In this document: one piece after another, positions 1-7,598 of the stretch | Position numbering within the stretch: the first letter of the stretch is position 1 | Layout of the letters: each line of letters starts with the position of its first letter | Assembly (NCBI GenBank): GCA_902522465.1 | Contig: CABYVV010000008.1 | Location: 1-60,880 of the forward strand | DNA: 60,880 bases | Source: an uncultured Alphaproteobacteria bacterium | Lineage (GTDB): Bacteria; Pseudomonadota; Alphaproteobacteria; Methylaequorales; Methylaequoraceae | Direction: 5' to 3' | Position numbers and translations under genes: made by a program | Notes under the pieces: model-generated | The model's database searches: none | What the model was told of the DNA's origin: nothing | The model's input: only the letters and a program-made list of their open reading frames with translations

Positions 1-552
1 TTCTTTTCTTTTATTCTCTTCTTCAGTTTTACGTTGTCTTTCTAACTCTTTTCTCTTTTTCTCTCTTTCAGCCTTGCGTTGCTCTTCTAATTTTTTTCTT
101 TTTTCCTCTTCAGCCTTTCTTTTAATTTCTAAGTCTTTTAATTCTTTTTCTTTTTTTGTTTTAATTTCTAAATCTTCTTCTTCTTTTTGTTTAATAGCGT
201 TATCTATTTCTTCTTTTCTTTTTTCCTCAGTTAATTTTTTTTTCTTTTCTAATTCTTTTCTAGCATCTTCAATTTCTTTTTTCCTTTTGACTTCAGTTGC
301 TTTAAGTTTTTCTTTTTGTAATTCTTCCGCTTTTTTCTCAATTATACTTTTTGGAGGTATCAATTTAATTCTTTCATTCCTATTTTCGGTCGGAGGAGAT
401 AATAATCTACGATTATCTGTTTCTAACTCAATAATTATCTTTTTAACAGTTTGCGAATCTTGCGAAAATACTTGATTTTCACTGCTAAGAAATAGTAAAG
501 GCACGATATAGAACAAAAAACCTAATTTATAATAAAAATTATTTGAGTTCAT
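1..552 (-). CDS. Exported Lys/Glu-rich coiled-coil protein (C-terminus cut by window edge)
   Basis: An open frame runs unbroken from an ATG at 552-550 to the left edge, 184 codons without a stop. The first ~35 residues hold a hydrophobic stretch (GFLFYIVPLLFLSS) ending near FSQDS, which fits a Sec signal peptide. A short spacer (LLSPPTENR) follows, and from about residue 65 onward almost every residue is Lys, Glu, Arg, Gln or Leu, as in a long single alpha-helix or coiled coil. Its start overlaps the suhB stop by 14 bases, so it is the last visible member of the gap-thiE-efp-suhB operon. The composition resembles TolA- or EnvC-like periplasmic spacers, but no C-terminal domain is visible and I assign no function. 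The opposite strand also gives a Ser/Phe-rich open frame, which I treat as a shadow of this gene. Confidence 0.72.
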   Translation of the reverse strand, partial: MNSNNFYYKLGFLFYIVPLLFLSSENQVFSQDSQTVKKIIIELETDNRRLLSPPTENRNERIKLIPPKSIIEKKAEELQKEKLKATEVKRKKEIEDARKELEKKKKLTEEKRKEEIDNAIKQKEEEDLEIKTKKEKELKDLEIKRKAEEEKRKKLEEQRKAEREKKRKELERQRKTEEENKRKE

Positions 553-1315
553 ATTCACTTTTTATCATTTCTCTAGCTATGTTTCCAATATAATTGTTGC
601 TTGCAATATAAATTTTTTTATCATCAAAATCTAATATATTTAAAACACCTCCAGTTTCTGATAAAATTAGTGAAACTTGATTTATAAGATTAGGGTTTGA
701 AGATAAAAAAATATAACATTCAATCTTTCCACTCGCTATAAAACCGATATCTGAGCAAACAGAACCACTTTCTCTTGTTGCAACTTTTTTTTTTTTAAAA
801 ATTTTGATTATATCACATAATATGTCATTTTCTTTTTGTTGATGGATCTTGGAGTAGAAAGAAAAAATAGATTCATTTATAGTTTTTTTTTCTGATACTC
901 TTATTCTTGTATCGTTTTTATAACCCCCGAGTCCTCTTTGAAAACAATAAGTTTCGTCTTTAATTGGATTATAAAAAATATTTGTTTTAATTTTATTTTC
1001 TTCTTGCAATGAAATATTTATTGAAAAATTATCTATTCCTCTGGAAAAGTTTCGTGAACTATCAATTATATCAATTATCCAGCAATCATAATCCCTTTTA
1101 TCTTCAAAGTTAATTATTTTTAATTCAGGCTTAATTTTTTTTAGTATAATATGAACGTCTTTCTCAAGCCTAGAAATAGCCTCTTGAACAAATATCTCGG
1201 ATTGTCTAATAGAACTTTGAAGTTTTTCAATTTCGCTGAAATCTCTTATAACTTTTTTACCTGACATTCTGATAAATTTACTCAGTGCATTCAATAAAGG
1301 ACTAAAATTACTCAT
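539..1315 (-). CDS. suhB: Inositol monophosphatase family protein, SuhB-like, diverged
   Basis: 258 residues, the usual IMPase length. The WIIDIIDSSRNF segment (80-90) matches the family WxxDPLDGTxN motif and keeps both aspartates (D82, D85). E71 may be the upstream metal-binding glutamate. The RESGSVCSD segment (181-189) matches the family RxxGS element, and SETGG near 219-223 matches the EAGG element. The third metal aspartate, normally in a WDxAAG motif just before EAGG, is replaced: the aligned residues are N209-L210. The family hydrolyses inositol-1-phosphate with Mg2+; in enterobacteria SuhB also works non-enzymatically with NusA in rRNA antitermination. It lies 1 base after efp, a pairing common in alphaproteobacteria. 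Family membership is clear; activity is doubtful. Confidence 0.8.
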   Translation of the reverse strand: MSNFSPLLNALSKFIRMSGKKVIRDFSEIEKLQSSIRQSEIFVQEAISRLEKDVHIILKKIKPELKIINFEDKRDYDCWIIDIIDSSRNFSRGIDNFSINISLQEENKIKTNIFYNPIKDETYCFQRGLGGYKNDTRIRVSEKKTINESIFSFYSKIHQQKENDILCDIIKIFKKKKVATRESGSVCSDIGFIASGKIECYIFLSSNPNLINQVSLILSETGGVLNILDFDDKKIYIASNNYIGNIAREMIKSEYELK

Positions 1316-1316
1316 T

Positions 1317-1883
1317 TCAATCTTTTGCTTTTTCTACATAATCTAAATTATCTGAACTAATTAATACTTCTTCTCCTTCTTTAATGTGCGGTGGAACTAG
1401 GATTCTCAAATCATTTGTTGTTGTCGCAGTTTTAAATGATGATGAAGCCGTTTGACCTTTAACAACTGCGTCTGCATTTTTAATTTTAACTTTAATATTT
1501 TTAGGGAATTTAACTCCTGTGACTTGATCATCAACTATCACAAGAAATATTTTCATACCATCCTCTAATAACTTTTCTTTTCCAGATATTAAGGAACTTG
1601 AACATGAAATTTGTTCAAAATTTTGATTATCCATTACAGTAAAATTATTATTTTCTTGAAATAAAAATGTTACTTCTTTTTCATTAACGGAAACCTTTTC
1701 CACACTATCTGAAGTCCTCCATCGTTCATTAAATTTTGCACCACTTTGAATATCTTTCATTTCTACTTGAATAAAGGCTCCACCCTTTCCTGGTTTAATT
1801 ACAGACGTATTTAAGACTTCAAACATTTTATCTTTATGTTTCAATAAATTTCCAGCTTTTATTAAATTAGCATTCATTTTCAT
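1317..1883 (-). CDS. efp: Translation elongation factor P
   Basis: 188 residues, full length for EF-P. The N-terminal KOW-like domain carries the VIKPGKGGAF loop. K33 is the lysine that is inserted next to the P-site tRNA and is beta-lysylated in many bacteria; no epmA or epmB modification gene is in this window. Two OB-type domains follow, and the C-terminal VPPHIKEGEEVLI segment is typical. The protein relieves ribosome stalling at polyproline stretches in the cytoplasm. The start overlaps the thiE stop region by 17 bases, indicating translational coupling. M3 is an alternative start. Confidence 0.96.
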   Translation of the reverse strand: MKMNANLIKAGNLLKHKDKMFEVLNTSVIKPGKGGAFIQVEMKDIQSGAKFNERWRTSDSVEKVSVNEKEVTFLFQENNNFTVMDNQNFEQISCSSSLISGKEKLLEDGMKIFLVIVDDQVTGVKFPKNIKVKIKNADAVVKGQTASSSFKTATTTNDLRILVPPHIKEGEEVLISSDNLDYVEKAKD

Positions 1884-2514
1884 ATAAATTGATATCCTTT
1901 AAAATTTTTCTAAATTTAATTGCTGATCCTACTGGGCCATCAGGGTAGTTCCAAAATGCATTTATAGTAGCTAAATTATTTGGCTTTAATTTGGTTAATC
2001 TCATAAAGTTATTATGGTTTATCCCACCAATCAATGTAAAAGGCAATCTTAAATTTTTTAAAGATAAAGACAACTTATTTAGATTAATTTTATTTTTATT
2101 TTTAGAAGTCGTATTGAAAACAGGCCCAAATGCAACATAGTCAGCATTCTGTTCTTCAGCCTTTTTGTAAAGTTGCATTGAATCTGAACAGCTTACACCT
2201 ACTATAAATTTTTCACCGAATTTTCTTTTTGCATCAATGCAACTTTTATCTGTTTGTCCTAAATGTATTCCATCAAAATTAAATTTTTCTGCTATTTCAA
2301 AGTCATTATTAATTATCATTTTAATTCTCTTTTTTTTACATATTTCAGAAATCTTTTCATAGTAGGAATCAACAAACTTTATTCTATTCTTTAAAGTTTT
2401 ATGTTTGGGCCTAAATTGAAAGAAGCTAAAAGGTAATATTTCAGACATTATTTCAATATTCTCTGGACTAAAAAAAATATTTTTTTTTGGTGGTGAAATA
2501 AGGTAAAATTTCAT
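1867..2514 (-). CDS. thiE: Thiamine-phosphate synthase
   Basis: 215-residue TIM-barrel protein. Visible family motifs in order are QFRPK (33-37, phosphate/pyrimidine side), DGIHLGQTD (81-89, Mg-diphosphate binding), GVSC (106-109), FGPVF (129-133) and IGGI (162-165). It joins HMP-diphosphate to thiazole phosphate to make thiamine phosphate. The gene lies in the gap operon rather than with the other thiamine genes, which are in the same window (thiD 19.8 kb, thiC 20.6 kb, thiOSG 52.8-55 kb). In many alphaproteobacteria thiE follows gap-pgk-fba, which matches its position here with pgk and fba missing. A few loop residues are atypical, so substrate assignment rests on motifs plus the rest of the pathway. 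Confidence 0.88.
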   Translation of the reverse strand: MKFYLISPPKKNIFFSPENIEIMSEILPFSFFQFRPKHKTLKNRIKFVDSYYEKISEICKKKRIKMIINNDFEIAEKFNFDGIHLGQTDKSCIDAKRKFGEKFIVGVSCSDSMQLYKKAEEQNADYVAFGPVFNTTSKNKNKINLNKLSLSLKNLRLPFTLIGGINHNNFMRLTKLKPNNLATINAFWNYPDGPVGSAIKFRKILKDINLYENEC

Positions 2515-2516
2515 TT

Positions 2517-2873
2517 TTAAATTTTTTCAATTCTTAATTTCTTAGAGTAAAGTATTTCTACATTATTATCTTTGGCAATTGATAATATCTTTTTTAATGT
2601 TTGTTTTTTAATTTTTTCACTAATCGCTATTGCGCTTACCTGTGAGTTAATTAAAGTTAATATAAGACCTATATTATCGTTAAGGTCTACTATGTAGTTA
2701 ATTTCTTTTTTTTTGAATTTCTTGATTAGAGCTTTTACGTAATTTGGCCCTTGCCATTTTATCGAGTTGTAATCATGTAAGATATTTATAAGTTTGTTGG
2801 GAAATTTCTTTCTAACTAACCTAATGTCCGTAATATTATTTATTTGAAATGTTTGTTGTTCATAAATATTCAT
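2517..2873 (-). CDS. Conserved-position small protein of unknown function
   Basis: 118 residues, no signal peptide, charged and soluble-looking. It alternates predicted helices and short strands (YIVDLNDNIGLILTLINSQ, then VSAIAISEKI). The start overlaps the gap stop by one base and the stop lies 2 bases before thiE, so it is translated within the gap-thiE-efp-suhB operon. A small hypothetical protein in front of thiE, following the glycolytic genes, is a recurrent alphaproteobacterial arrangement as I remember it. The strand-helix pattern could be a degenerate half Rossmann or TIM-barrel piece, but no catalytic motif is visible and I do not recognise a family. Confidence 0.75.
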   Translation of the reverse strand: MNIYEQQTFQINNITDIRLVRKKFPNKLINILHDYNSIKWQGPNYVKALIKKFKKKEINYIVDLNDNIGLILTLINSQVSAIAISEKIKKQTLKKILSIAKDNNVEILYSKKLRIEKI

Positions 2874-3871
2874 TAAATCATTTTATTTAAAACGTCTAAT
2901 AATCTATTTGAAAAACCCCATTCATTGTCATACCATGAAAGGATTCTACAGAATCTTTTTTGCAAGACTTTGATTTCCGACAAATCAATTACAGAACTAT
3001 GTGGGTTGTGGTTGAAATCACCCGAGACCATTGGTTCTTCAACTGTTTGAATAATTGATTTAAAATTTGTTTTTTCTGCATTTTTAAAGATTGATTTGAT
3101 TTCATCTTCTGAAGATTCTTTTTTTGAATAAAATTTAAAATCAACAAGAGAAACATTTGGTGTTGGAACTCGTATTGCACTTCCATCAATTTTACCTTTT
3201 AGATTTGGTAAAACCTCACCTACAGCTCTTGCTGCACCAGTTGAAGTAGGAATAATAGAAATCAAGGAGTTTCTTGCTCTTCTCAAGTCTTTATGAAGAG
3301 TATCGATTGTATTTTGATCGCCTGTCACAGAATGAACGGTTGTCATATATCCGGATTCGAGTCCAAGGTTTTTATCTAATAAGAAAGCTATTGGAGCCAA
3401 ACAATTTGTCGTGCATGATCCATTTGATATTATTTTATGATCTTTGTTGATCTTGTCGTGATTAATACCATAAACTACCGTAAGATCTGGATTTTTAGCG
3501 GGAGCAGATATAAGTACCTTTTTTGCACCAGCATTAAAATGCAAACTTGCTTTATCTCTTTCTGTAAAGATACCTGTTGATTCAATTACAATGTCTATTC
3601 CCAATTCTTTCCATGGAAGTTTGCTAGGGTCAGACTCTTTAGAAAAATTAATTTTATTTCCTCCTATGATAATAGACTCGTTTTCCTTCTTAAATTTAAT
3701 AGGTAAAGTTCCATGAACAGAGTCATATTTCAATAGGTGTAGATTGCTATCAATATCTCCGAGGTCATTAATTGCGGATATCTTAAAATCTTTAATATTT
3801 CTTTCTAGAAAAGCACGAAGTGTTAATCTCCCAATTCTTCCGAAACCATTTATAGCTACATTAATTTTCAT
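2873..3871 (-). CDS. gap: Glyceraldehyde-3-phosphate dehydrogenase
   Basis: 332 residues, full length. The NAD-binding GFGRIG (9-14) and an aspartate at residue 36 (NDLGD) favour NAD over NADP. The catalytic element is SCTTNC with nucleophile C153, and SWYDNEWG lies near the C-terminus. It interconverts glyceraldehyde-3-phosphate and 1,3-bisphosphoglycerate in the cytoplasm. It is the first gene of a minus-strand operon running down to suhB. The 80-base divergent spacer to the next plus-strand gene must hold its promoter; a weak TTGTCT/TAAATT pair is present but not convincing. The usual downstream pgk is absent. Confidence 0.97.
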   Translation of the reverse strand: MKINVAINGFGRIGRLTLRAFLERNIKDFKISAINDLGDIDSNLHLLKYDSVHGTLPIKFKKENESIIIGGNKINFSKESDPSKLPWKELGIDIVIESTGIFTERDKASLHFNAGAKKVLISAPAKNPDLTVVYGINHDKINKDHKIISNGSCTTNCLAPIAFLLDKNLGLESGYMTTVHSVTGDQNTIDTLHKDLRRARNSLISIIPTSTGAARAVGEVLPNLKGKIDGSAIRVPTPNVSLVDFKFYSKKESSEDEIKSIFKNAEKTNFKSIIQTVEEPMVSGDFNHNPHSSVIDLSEIKVLQKRFCRILSWYDNEWGFSNRLLDVLNKMI

Positions 3872-3951
3872 TGTTGATAATATTTATAATTATTGATTAA
3901 TGAAAATTTATTGTATTGTAAAGGAGTAGACAAAAATAAAGTTTAATTTTT

Positions 3952-4116
3952 ATGATGAAGGAAAAACCAGAACTGATAATTGAAAGAATTAGAAAAATTT
4001 TTAAAAGAATTGAGAAAAATAACAATAAGAAACAAACTTCTTTAGACAAAGAACTTCTTAAGAAAATAATATTAACTCTTGAAAAAGTTATTGAATATTT
4101 AAAGAAAGAAAAATGA
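3952..4116 (+). CDS. Small coiled-coil protein upstream of zapA (54 aa)
   Basis: Too short for a normal ORF cut-off, but it starts with two consecutive ATG codons (3952, 3955) and ends with a TGA that overlaps the zapA ATG (ATGA). The 54 residues are Lys, Glu and Ile rich with leucine/isoleucine spacing suited to a coiled coil (LLKKIILTLEKVIEYL). In many alphaproteobacteria a DUF4164-type coiled-coil gene precedes zapA; this may be a shortened relative. Translational coupling to zapA supports a real gene. The opposite strand gives a Phe-rich frame across the same bases that looks like an antisense shadow. Confidence 0.62.
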   Translation: MMKEKPELIIERIRKIFKRIEKNNNKKQTSLDKELLKKIILTLEKVIEYLKKEK

Positions 4117-4397
4117 CGATTGTAAAAATAAAAATTGATCACAAAGAATTTGAAATAGAATGTGGTGAAGGCGAGGAAAAATTTCTTCATGAAGCAGTAA
4201 TCAAGATTAATAAAATAATAAAAGATTCTTCAGAGATAAAAAAACTACCTGAATCAAAAAAATTTTTAATGATTTCTTTGATTCTTGCTGAAGAGGGGAT
4301 AAGAGTAAGTAAAATAAATGAGGAATATCGCGACAATTTTGACAATATAGACATTGAACTTAAGAAACTAGAAAGCTTAATTGATGCAAAAAAATAA
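4113..4397 (+). CDS. zapA: Cell division protein ZapA
   Basis: 94 residues with the ZapA layout: an N-terminal strand region (VKIKIDHKEFEIEC), the helix containing LPESKKFLMISLILAEE, and a C-terminal coiled coil. ZapA dimers and tetramers cross-link FtsZ filaments at the division ring. It overlaps the small upstream protein by 4 bases, and its 3' end overlaps the next gene by 14 bases. In many proteobacteria the 6S RNA gene lies between zapA and the formyl-THF cyclo-ligase gene; the overlap here leaves no room for it. Confidence 0.85.
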   Translation: MTIVKIKIDHKEFEIECGEGEEKFLHEAVIKINKIIKDSSEIKKLPESKKFLMISLILAEEGIRVSKINEEYRDNFDNIDIELKKLESLIDAKK

Positions 4398-4935
4398 ACA
4401 AGAAATCAGACAAAAATTTATTGAAACTAGGAATTCTATAAAAGGAAGAACCATTGAGGAAAAAAAAATTTATTCAAACCTGAATAAACTAATAAATTGC
4501 TCAGGTCCATTAGTATCGCTTTACTATCCCACAAGATCAGAGGTTTCATTAATAAAATATGCAATGGAAATGCAAAATAAAGATATAAAAATTGCTTTGC
4601 CTGTCATTATAAAAAAAGAATCTCATTTGGTATTTAGATTATGGAGAAAGAAAGAGACACTGAAAGAAGACAAATATAAAATTTTTATACCAGATAATTT
4701 TATATATGTTGAACCAAAAATATTGTTAGTACCAATGGTTGCATTTGATAAAGAAAAAAATCGTCTTGGTTACGGGGGTGGATATTATGACAGAACAATA
4801 ACATTCTTAGAAAAAAACAATAAAATACTTACTATCGGAGTTGCCTTTGACCAACAGGAGGCTAAGTATATTCCGTCCATGAATTTTGATAAAAAAATGG
4901 ATGTTATAGTCACTCAATCTAGAATTATTATATAA
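4384..4935 (+). CDS. fau: 5-formyltetrahydrofolate cyclo-ligase
   Basis: 183 residues from the ATG at 4384; a TTG three bases earlier extends the frame by one residue but ATG is preferred. The family hallmark LGYGGGYYDR lies near residues 128-137, and the N-terminal KQEIRQKFIETR helix and LYYP segment are typical. The enzyme converts 5-formyl-THF to 5,10-methenyl-THF using ATP, returning folate to the one-carbon pool. Other folate genes in the window are folP and fhs. It overlaps zapA, giving the widely conserved zapA-fau pair. Confidence 0.93.
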   Translation: MQKNKQEIRQKFIETRNSIKGRTIEEKKIYSNLNKLINCSGPLVSLYYPTRSEVSLIKYAMEMQNKDIKIALPVIIKKESHLVFRLWRKKETLKEDKYKIFIPDNFIYVEPKILLVPMVAFDKEKNRLGYGGGYYDRTITFLEKNNKILTIGVAFDQQEAKYIPSMNFDKKMDVIVTQSRIII

Positions 4936-4942
4936 TAGAATT

Positions 4943-5740
4943 ATGAATATTTTAATTTGTGGAGACATAGTTGGAAGATCTGGCAGAGATGCAGTAGAAA
5001 AATATTTGCCTGATATTATTGAAAAAGAGAAAATAGAATTCGTAATTGTAAATGGAGAAAATTCTGCCAGTGGATTTGGGATTACAAAAAAAATATGTAA
5101 ACAATTATATGAATTAGGTGTAGATACGATAACGTCTGGAAATCATATATGGGATCAAAAAGAAATTATAACTTACATTAATGAAGATACCAGACTCTTG
5201 AGACCATGTAATTATCCAATAGAAGCACCTGGAAAGGGTTATGGGATCTTTAAACTAAAAAATGGGAGAATAATTGTTGTCATAAATGCAATGTGTCGCT
5301 TATTTATGGAAAATATAGATGATCCATTCAATTCAATTAAAGACATAATTGAAAAAATTAATATTAAGTATGGAAAACAGTCAATAATAATTGATATTCA
5401 TGGAGAATCTACATCTGAAAAGATGGCTATCGGTCATTTTTTTGATGGAGATGTTACAGCTGTTTTTGGAACACATACTCACATACCAACAGCTGATTTA
5501 CAAATATTAGATAAAGGAACATTATATCAATCTGATTTAGGTATGTGTGGTGATTACAATTCTGTAATTGGAATGAAAAAAGAACTTTGTATTCAGAGAT
5601 TTAGAAAAAAGTTTTTAAAAACAAAACTGGAACCAGCTATTGGAGAAGGCACTTTATGTGGTACAATTTTTAAAATTAATGAAAACAATAAAGTTGAAAA
5701 ATTTAGTCAAATTATCAAAGGTGGAAGGTTGCAAAAATAA
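4943..5740 (+). CDS. ymdB: YmdB-family metallophosphoesterase
   Basis: 265 residues, matching the TIGR00282/YmdB family. Metal-binding motifs appear in order: GDIVG with D8, NGEN (37-40), SGNH (65-68), D151-I-H153 and GTHTH (176-180). Characterised members hydrolyse 2',3'- or 3',5'-cyclic nucleotides and influence global gene expression. The gene follows fau by 7 bases and precedes yebC by 2, within the housekeeping run. A TATAAT lies 7 bases before the ATG inside the end of fau, but there is no good -35, so I do not call a promoter. The physiological substrate cannot be told from sequence. Confidence 0.9.
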   Translation: MNILICGDIVGRSGRDAVEKYLPDIIEKEKIEFVIVNGENSASGFGITKKICKQLYELGVDTITSGNHIWDQKEIITYINEDTRLLRPCNYPIEAPGKGYGIFKLKNGRIIVVINAMCRLFMENIDDPFNSIKDIIEKINIKYGKQSIIIDIHGESTSEKMAIGHFFDGDVTAVFGTHTHIPTADLQILDKGTLYQSDLGMCGDYNSVIGMKKELCIQRFRKKFLKTKLEPAIGEGTLCGTIFKINENNKVEKFSQIIKGGRLQK

Positions 5741-5742
5741 AT

Positions 5743-6489
5743 ATGGCAGGTCATTCAAAGTTTAAAAATATAATGCATAGAAAAGGGGCTCAAGATAAAA
5801 AAAGAGCAAAACTTTTCTCTAGACTAATACGTGAGATCTCTGTTGCATCTAAAATAGGTGGAGAGGATCCGGATTCCAATCCAAGGCTTAGAGCAGCAAT
5901 TAATAATGCACTATCATCTAACATGTCAAAGGATAGTATAAATAAAGCCATTAAAAAGAGTAATCTAAATTCTGAATCTGAATTAACAGAAATCATTTAT
6001 GAGGGATTTGGACCTAGTGGTGTTGCAATTCTTGTTGAGTCCCTGACTGACAACAAAAATAGAAGTGCGTCGGAAATAAGATCAACTTTTTCAAAGTATA
6101 ATGGTAATTTAGGTATAACAGGATGTGTAAGACATAATTTTAACAAATTAGGAATAATCACATATCCAAATAATGTTGATAAATTCGATATTTTTTTTGA
6201 GCACTGTGTTTCATTGGATGTTAAAGATATTACTGAAAGCGATGATACTATAGAGGTTATTACACCGCCTGAAATATTTCATGATGTTTTACTAAATTTG
6301 GAAAAAAAATATGCCCCTCCTAAATTCTCAACTATTGAATGGAGACCTCAAAATATTATTGAAGTAAATGAAGAAGATCAAGCCAGAGCACTTTTAACAT
6401 TATTGGATAAACTTGAAGATTTAGACGATGTTCAAAGTGTAATCTCAAATTTTAATATTGAAGATAAACTTATGGAAAAATTAATTTGA
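5743..6489 (+). CDS. yebC: YebC/PmpR-family regulatory protein
   Basis: 248 residues, full length. The N-terminal MAGHSKFKNIMHRKGAQDKKR signature is near perfect, and the middle has the family GPSGVAILVESLTDN segment. YebC-type proteins have been described as DNA-binding regulators and, more recently, as ribosome-associated factors that help translate proline-rich stretches. The gene stands directly before ruvC with no spacing, the classical yebC-ruvC-ruvA-ruvB order of proteobacteria. Confidence 0.97.
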   Translation: MAGHSKFKNIMHRKGAQDKKRAKLFSRLIREISVASKIGGEDPDSNPRLRAAINNALSSNMSKDSINKAIKKSNLNSESELTEIIYEGFGPSGVAILVESLTDNKNRSASEIRSTFSKYNGNLGITGCVRHNFNKLGIITYPNNVDKFDIFFEHCVSLDVKDITESDDTIEVITPPEIFHDVLLNLEKKYAPPKFSTIEWRPQNIIEVNEEDQARALLTLLDKLEDLDDVQSVISNFNIEDKLMEKLI

Positions 6490-6996
6490 ATGAAAAAAAA
6501 TTTGATTATAGGCATTGATCCTGGACTAAAAAATACTGGCTGGGGTGTTATTGAAAACTTTAATAACAAAGAGTTATATGTATCACATGGTGTGATTAAG
6601 ACAACTGATAAACAAGACTTAGAGATAAAATTAAAATTAATTTATGAGAGTTTAAATGAAATTGTTTTAAAATTTAGACCTAGTAACCTTGCAGTAGAAA
6701 AGATTTTTTCAAACTCAAACCCTCAATCTACTTTAAAATTAGGTAAAGCAAGAGGGATGGCCTTTTTAGTTGCAGCGCAAAATAATATAAAAGTCAGTGA
6801 ATATTCTCCTAATACAGTTAAAAAAAATCTTGTTGGATACGGGCACGCAAATAAATTTCAAATCATAGATATGATAAAAAGAATATACCCAGAAAGTGAA
6901 ATTAAAGATACTGATGCGGCTGATGCATTGGCAGTTGCAACTTGTCACTCAATGCAAAGTCAATCTCTAATCTCAAAAACTGTAATACAAAAATGA
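6490..6996 (+). CDS. ruvC: Holliday junction resolvase RuvC
   Basis: 168 residues. The four acidic catalytic residues of this RNase H-fold nuclease are recognisable: D10 (IIGIDPGL), E70 (LAVEKIF), and D142/D145 (DTDAADALAVA). It cuts four-way junctions made during homologous recombination. It begins immediately after yebC, and its stop overlaps the ruvA start by 4 bases (ATGA), so the resolvase and its branch-migration motor are co-translated. Confidence 0.97.
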   Translation: MKKNLIIGIDPGLKNTGWGVIENFNNKELYVSHGVIKTTDKQDLEIKLKLIYESLNEIVLKFRPSNLAVEKIFSNSNPQSTLKLGKARGMAFLVAAQNNIKVSEYSPNTVKKNLVGYGHANKFQIIDMIKRIYPESEIKDTDAADALAVATCHSMQSQSLISKTVIQK

Positions 6997-7595
6997 TAAC
7001 AAAACTTAAAGGTAATATAGAAAATAAAGACGAGGAAAATATTGATTTAGATGTCAATGGCGTGGTGTTTAGAATCTTGATGTCAAAAAAAAATATTTTA
7101 AAACTTGGGGCTTTAGGTAGTTATACAGAGATTTTTATCTATGAAATAATTAGGGAAGATGCCAGAATATTAAGTGGCTTTTTAGAGAAAGAGGAAAGAG
7201 AAACTTTCAGTGATTTACTTACTGTTCAGGGTGTTGGAAGTAAAATGGCAATAAACATAATGTCAAATTTAGATAATGAAAGAATAATTTACTCTATAAA
7301 CAAAGGGGATTCCCAAATATTCAAAAATATAAGTGGTGTTGGTAATAAGTTGGCATTAAGAATTATCAATGAACTAAAAGAGAAAATTAAAAAGCGAATC
7401 ATATCAAAACCGCTAGATATTCACGAGGAGAATAACTTGGTTTTCAAAGATCTTGTTTCATGTTTGCTAAACCTTGGTTTCTCACAAAAAGTTTGTGAAT
7501 CAACAGCCAATTATGTTATTAATAAAAATCAAGATAAAGAACTTGAAGAACTCATTCCGATTGCTGTAAAGAGTTTATCAGACCCGACGCGATAG
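6993..7595 (+). CDS. ruvA: Holliday junction branch-migration subunit RuvA
   Basis: 200 residues from the ATG at 6993; the open frame extends 17 codons upstream, but those lie inside ruvC and the ATG that overlaps its stop gives the normal N-terminus (MITKLKGNI). An OB-fold N-terminal domain is followed by two helix-hairpin-helix motifs (LTVQGVGSKMA and ISGVGNKLALRI) and a C-terminal RuvB-contacting domain after residue ~145. RuvA tetramers hold the junction open and load RuvB. Confidence 0.96.
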   Translation: MITKLKGNIENKDEENIDLDVNGVVFRILMSKKNILKLGALGSYTEIFIYEIIREDARILSGFLEKEERETFSDLLTVQGVGSKMAINIMSNLDNERIIYSINKGDSQIFKNISGVGNKLALRIINELKEKIKKRIISKPLDIHEENNLVFKDLVSCLLNLGFSQKVCESTANYVINKNQDKELEELIPIAVKSLSDPTR

Positions 7596-7598
7596 AAA

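Noticed and set aside
74-475. Ser/Phe-rich open frame on the plus strand
   Set aside because: It is the antisense of the Lys/Glu-rich exported protein on the minus strand, which has a signal peptide and coupling to suhB.
3897-4190. Phe-rich 97-codon frame on the minus strand
   Set aside because: Antisense shadow of the 54-residue coiled-coil gene and zapA.
4931-4943. TATAAT seven bases before ymdB as a leaderless promoter
   Set aside because: It lies in the fau coding end of an AT-rich operon and has no credible -35 hexamer.
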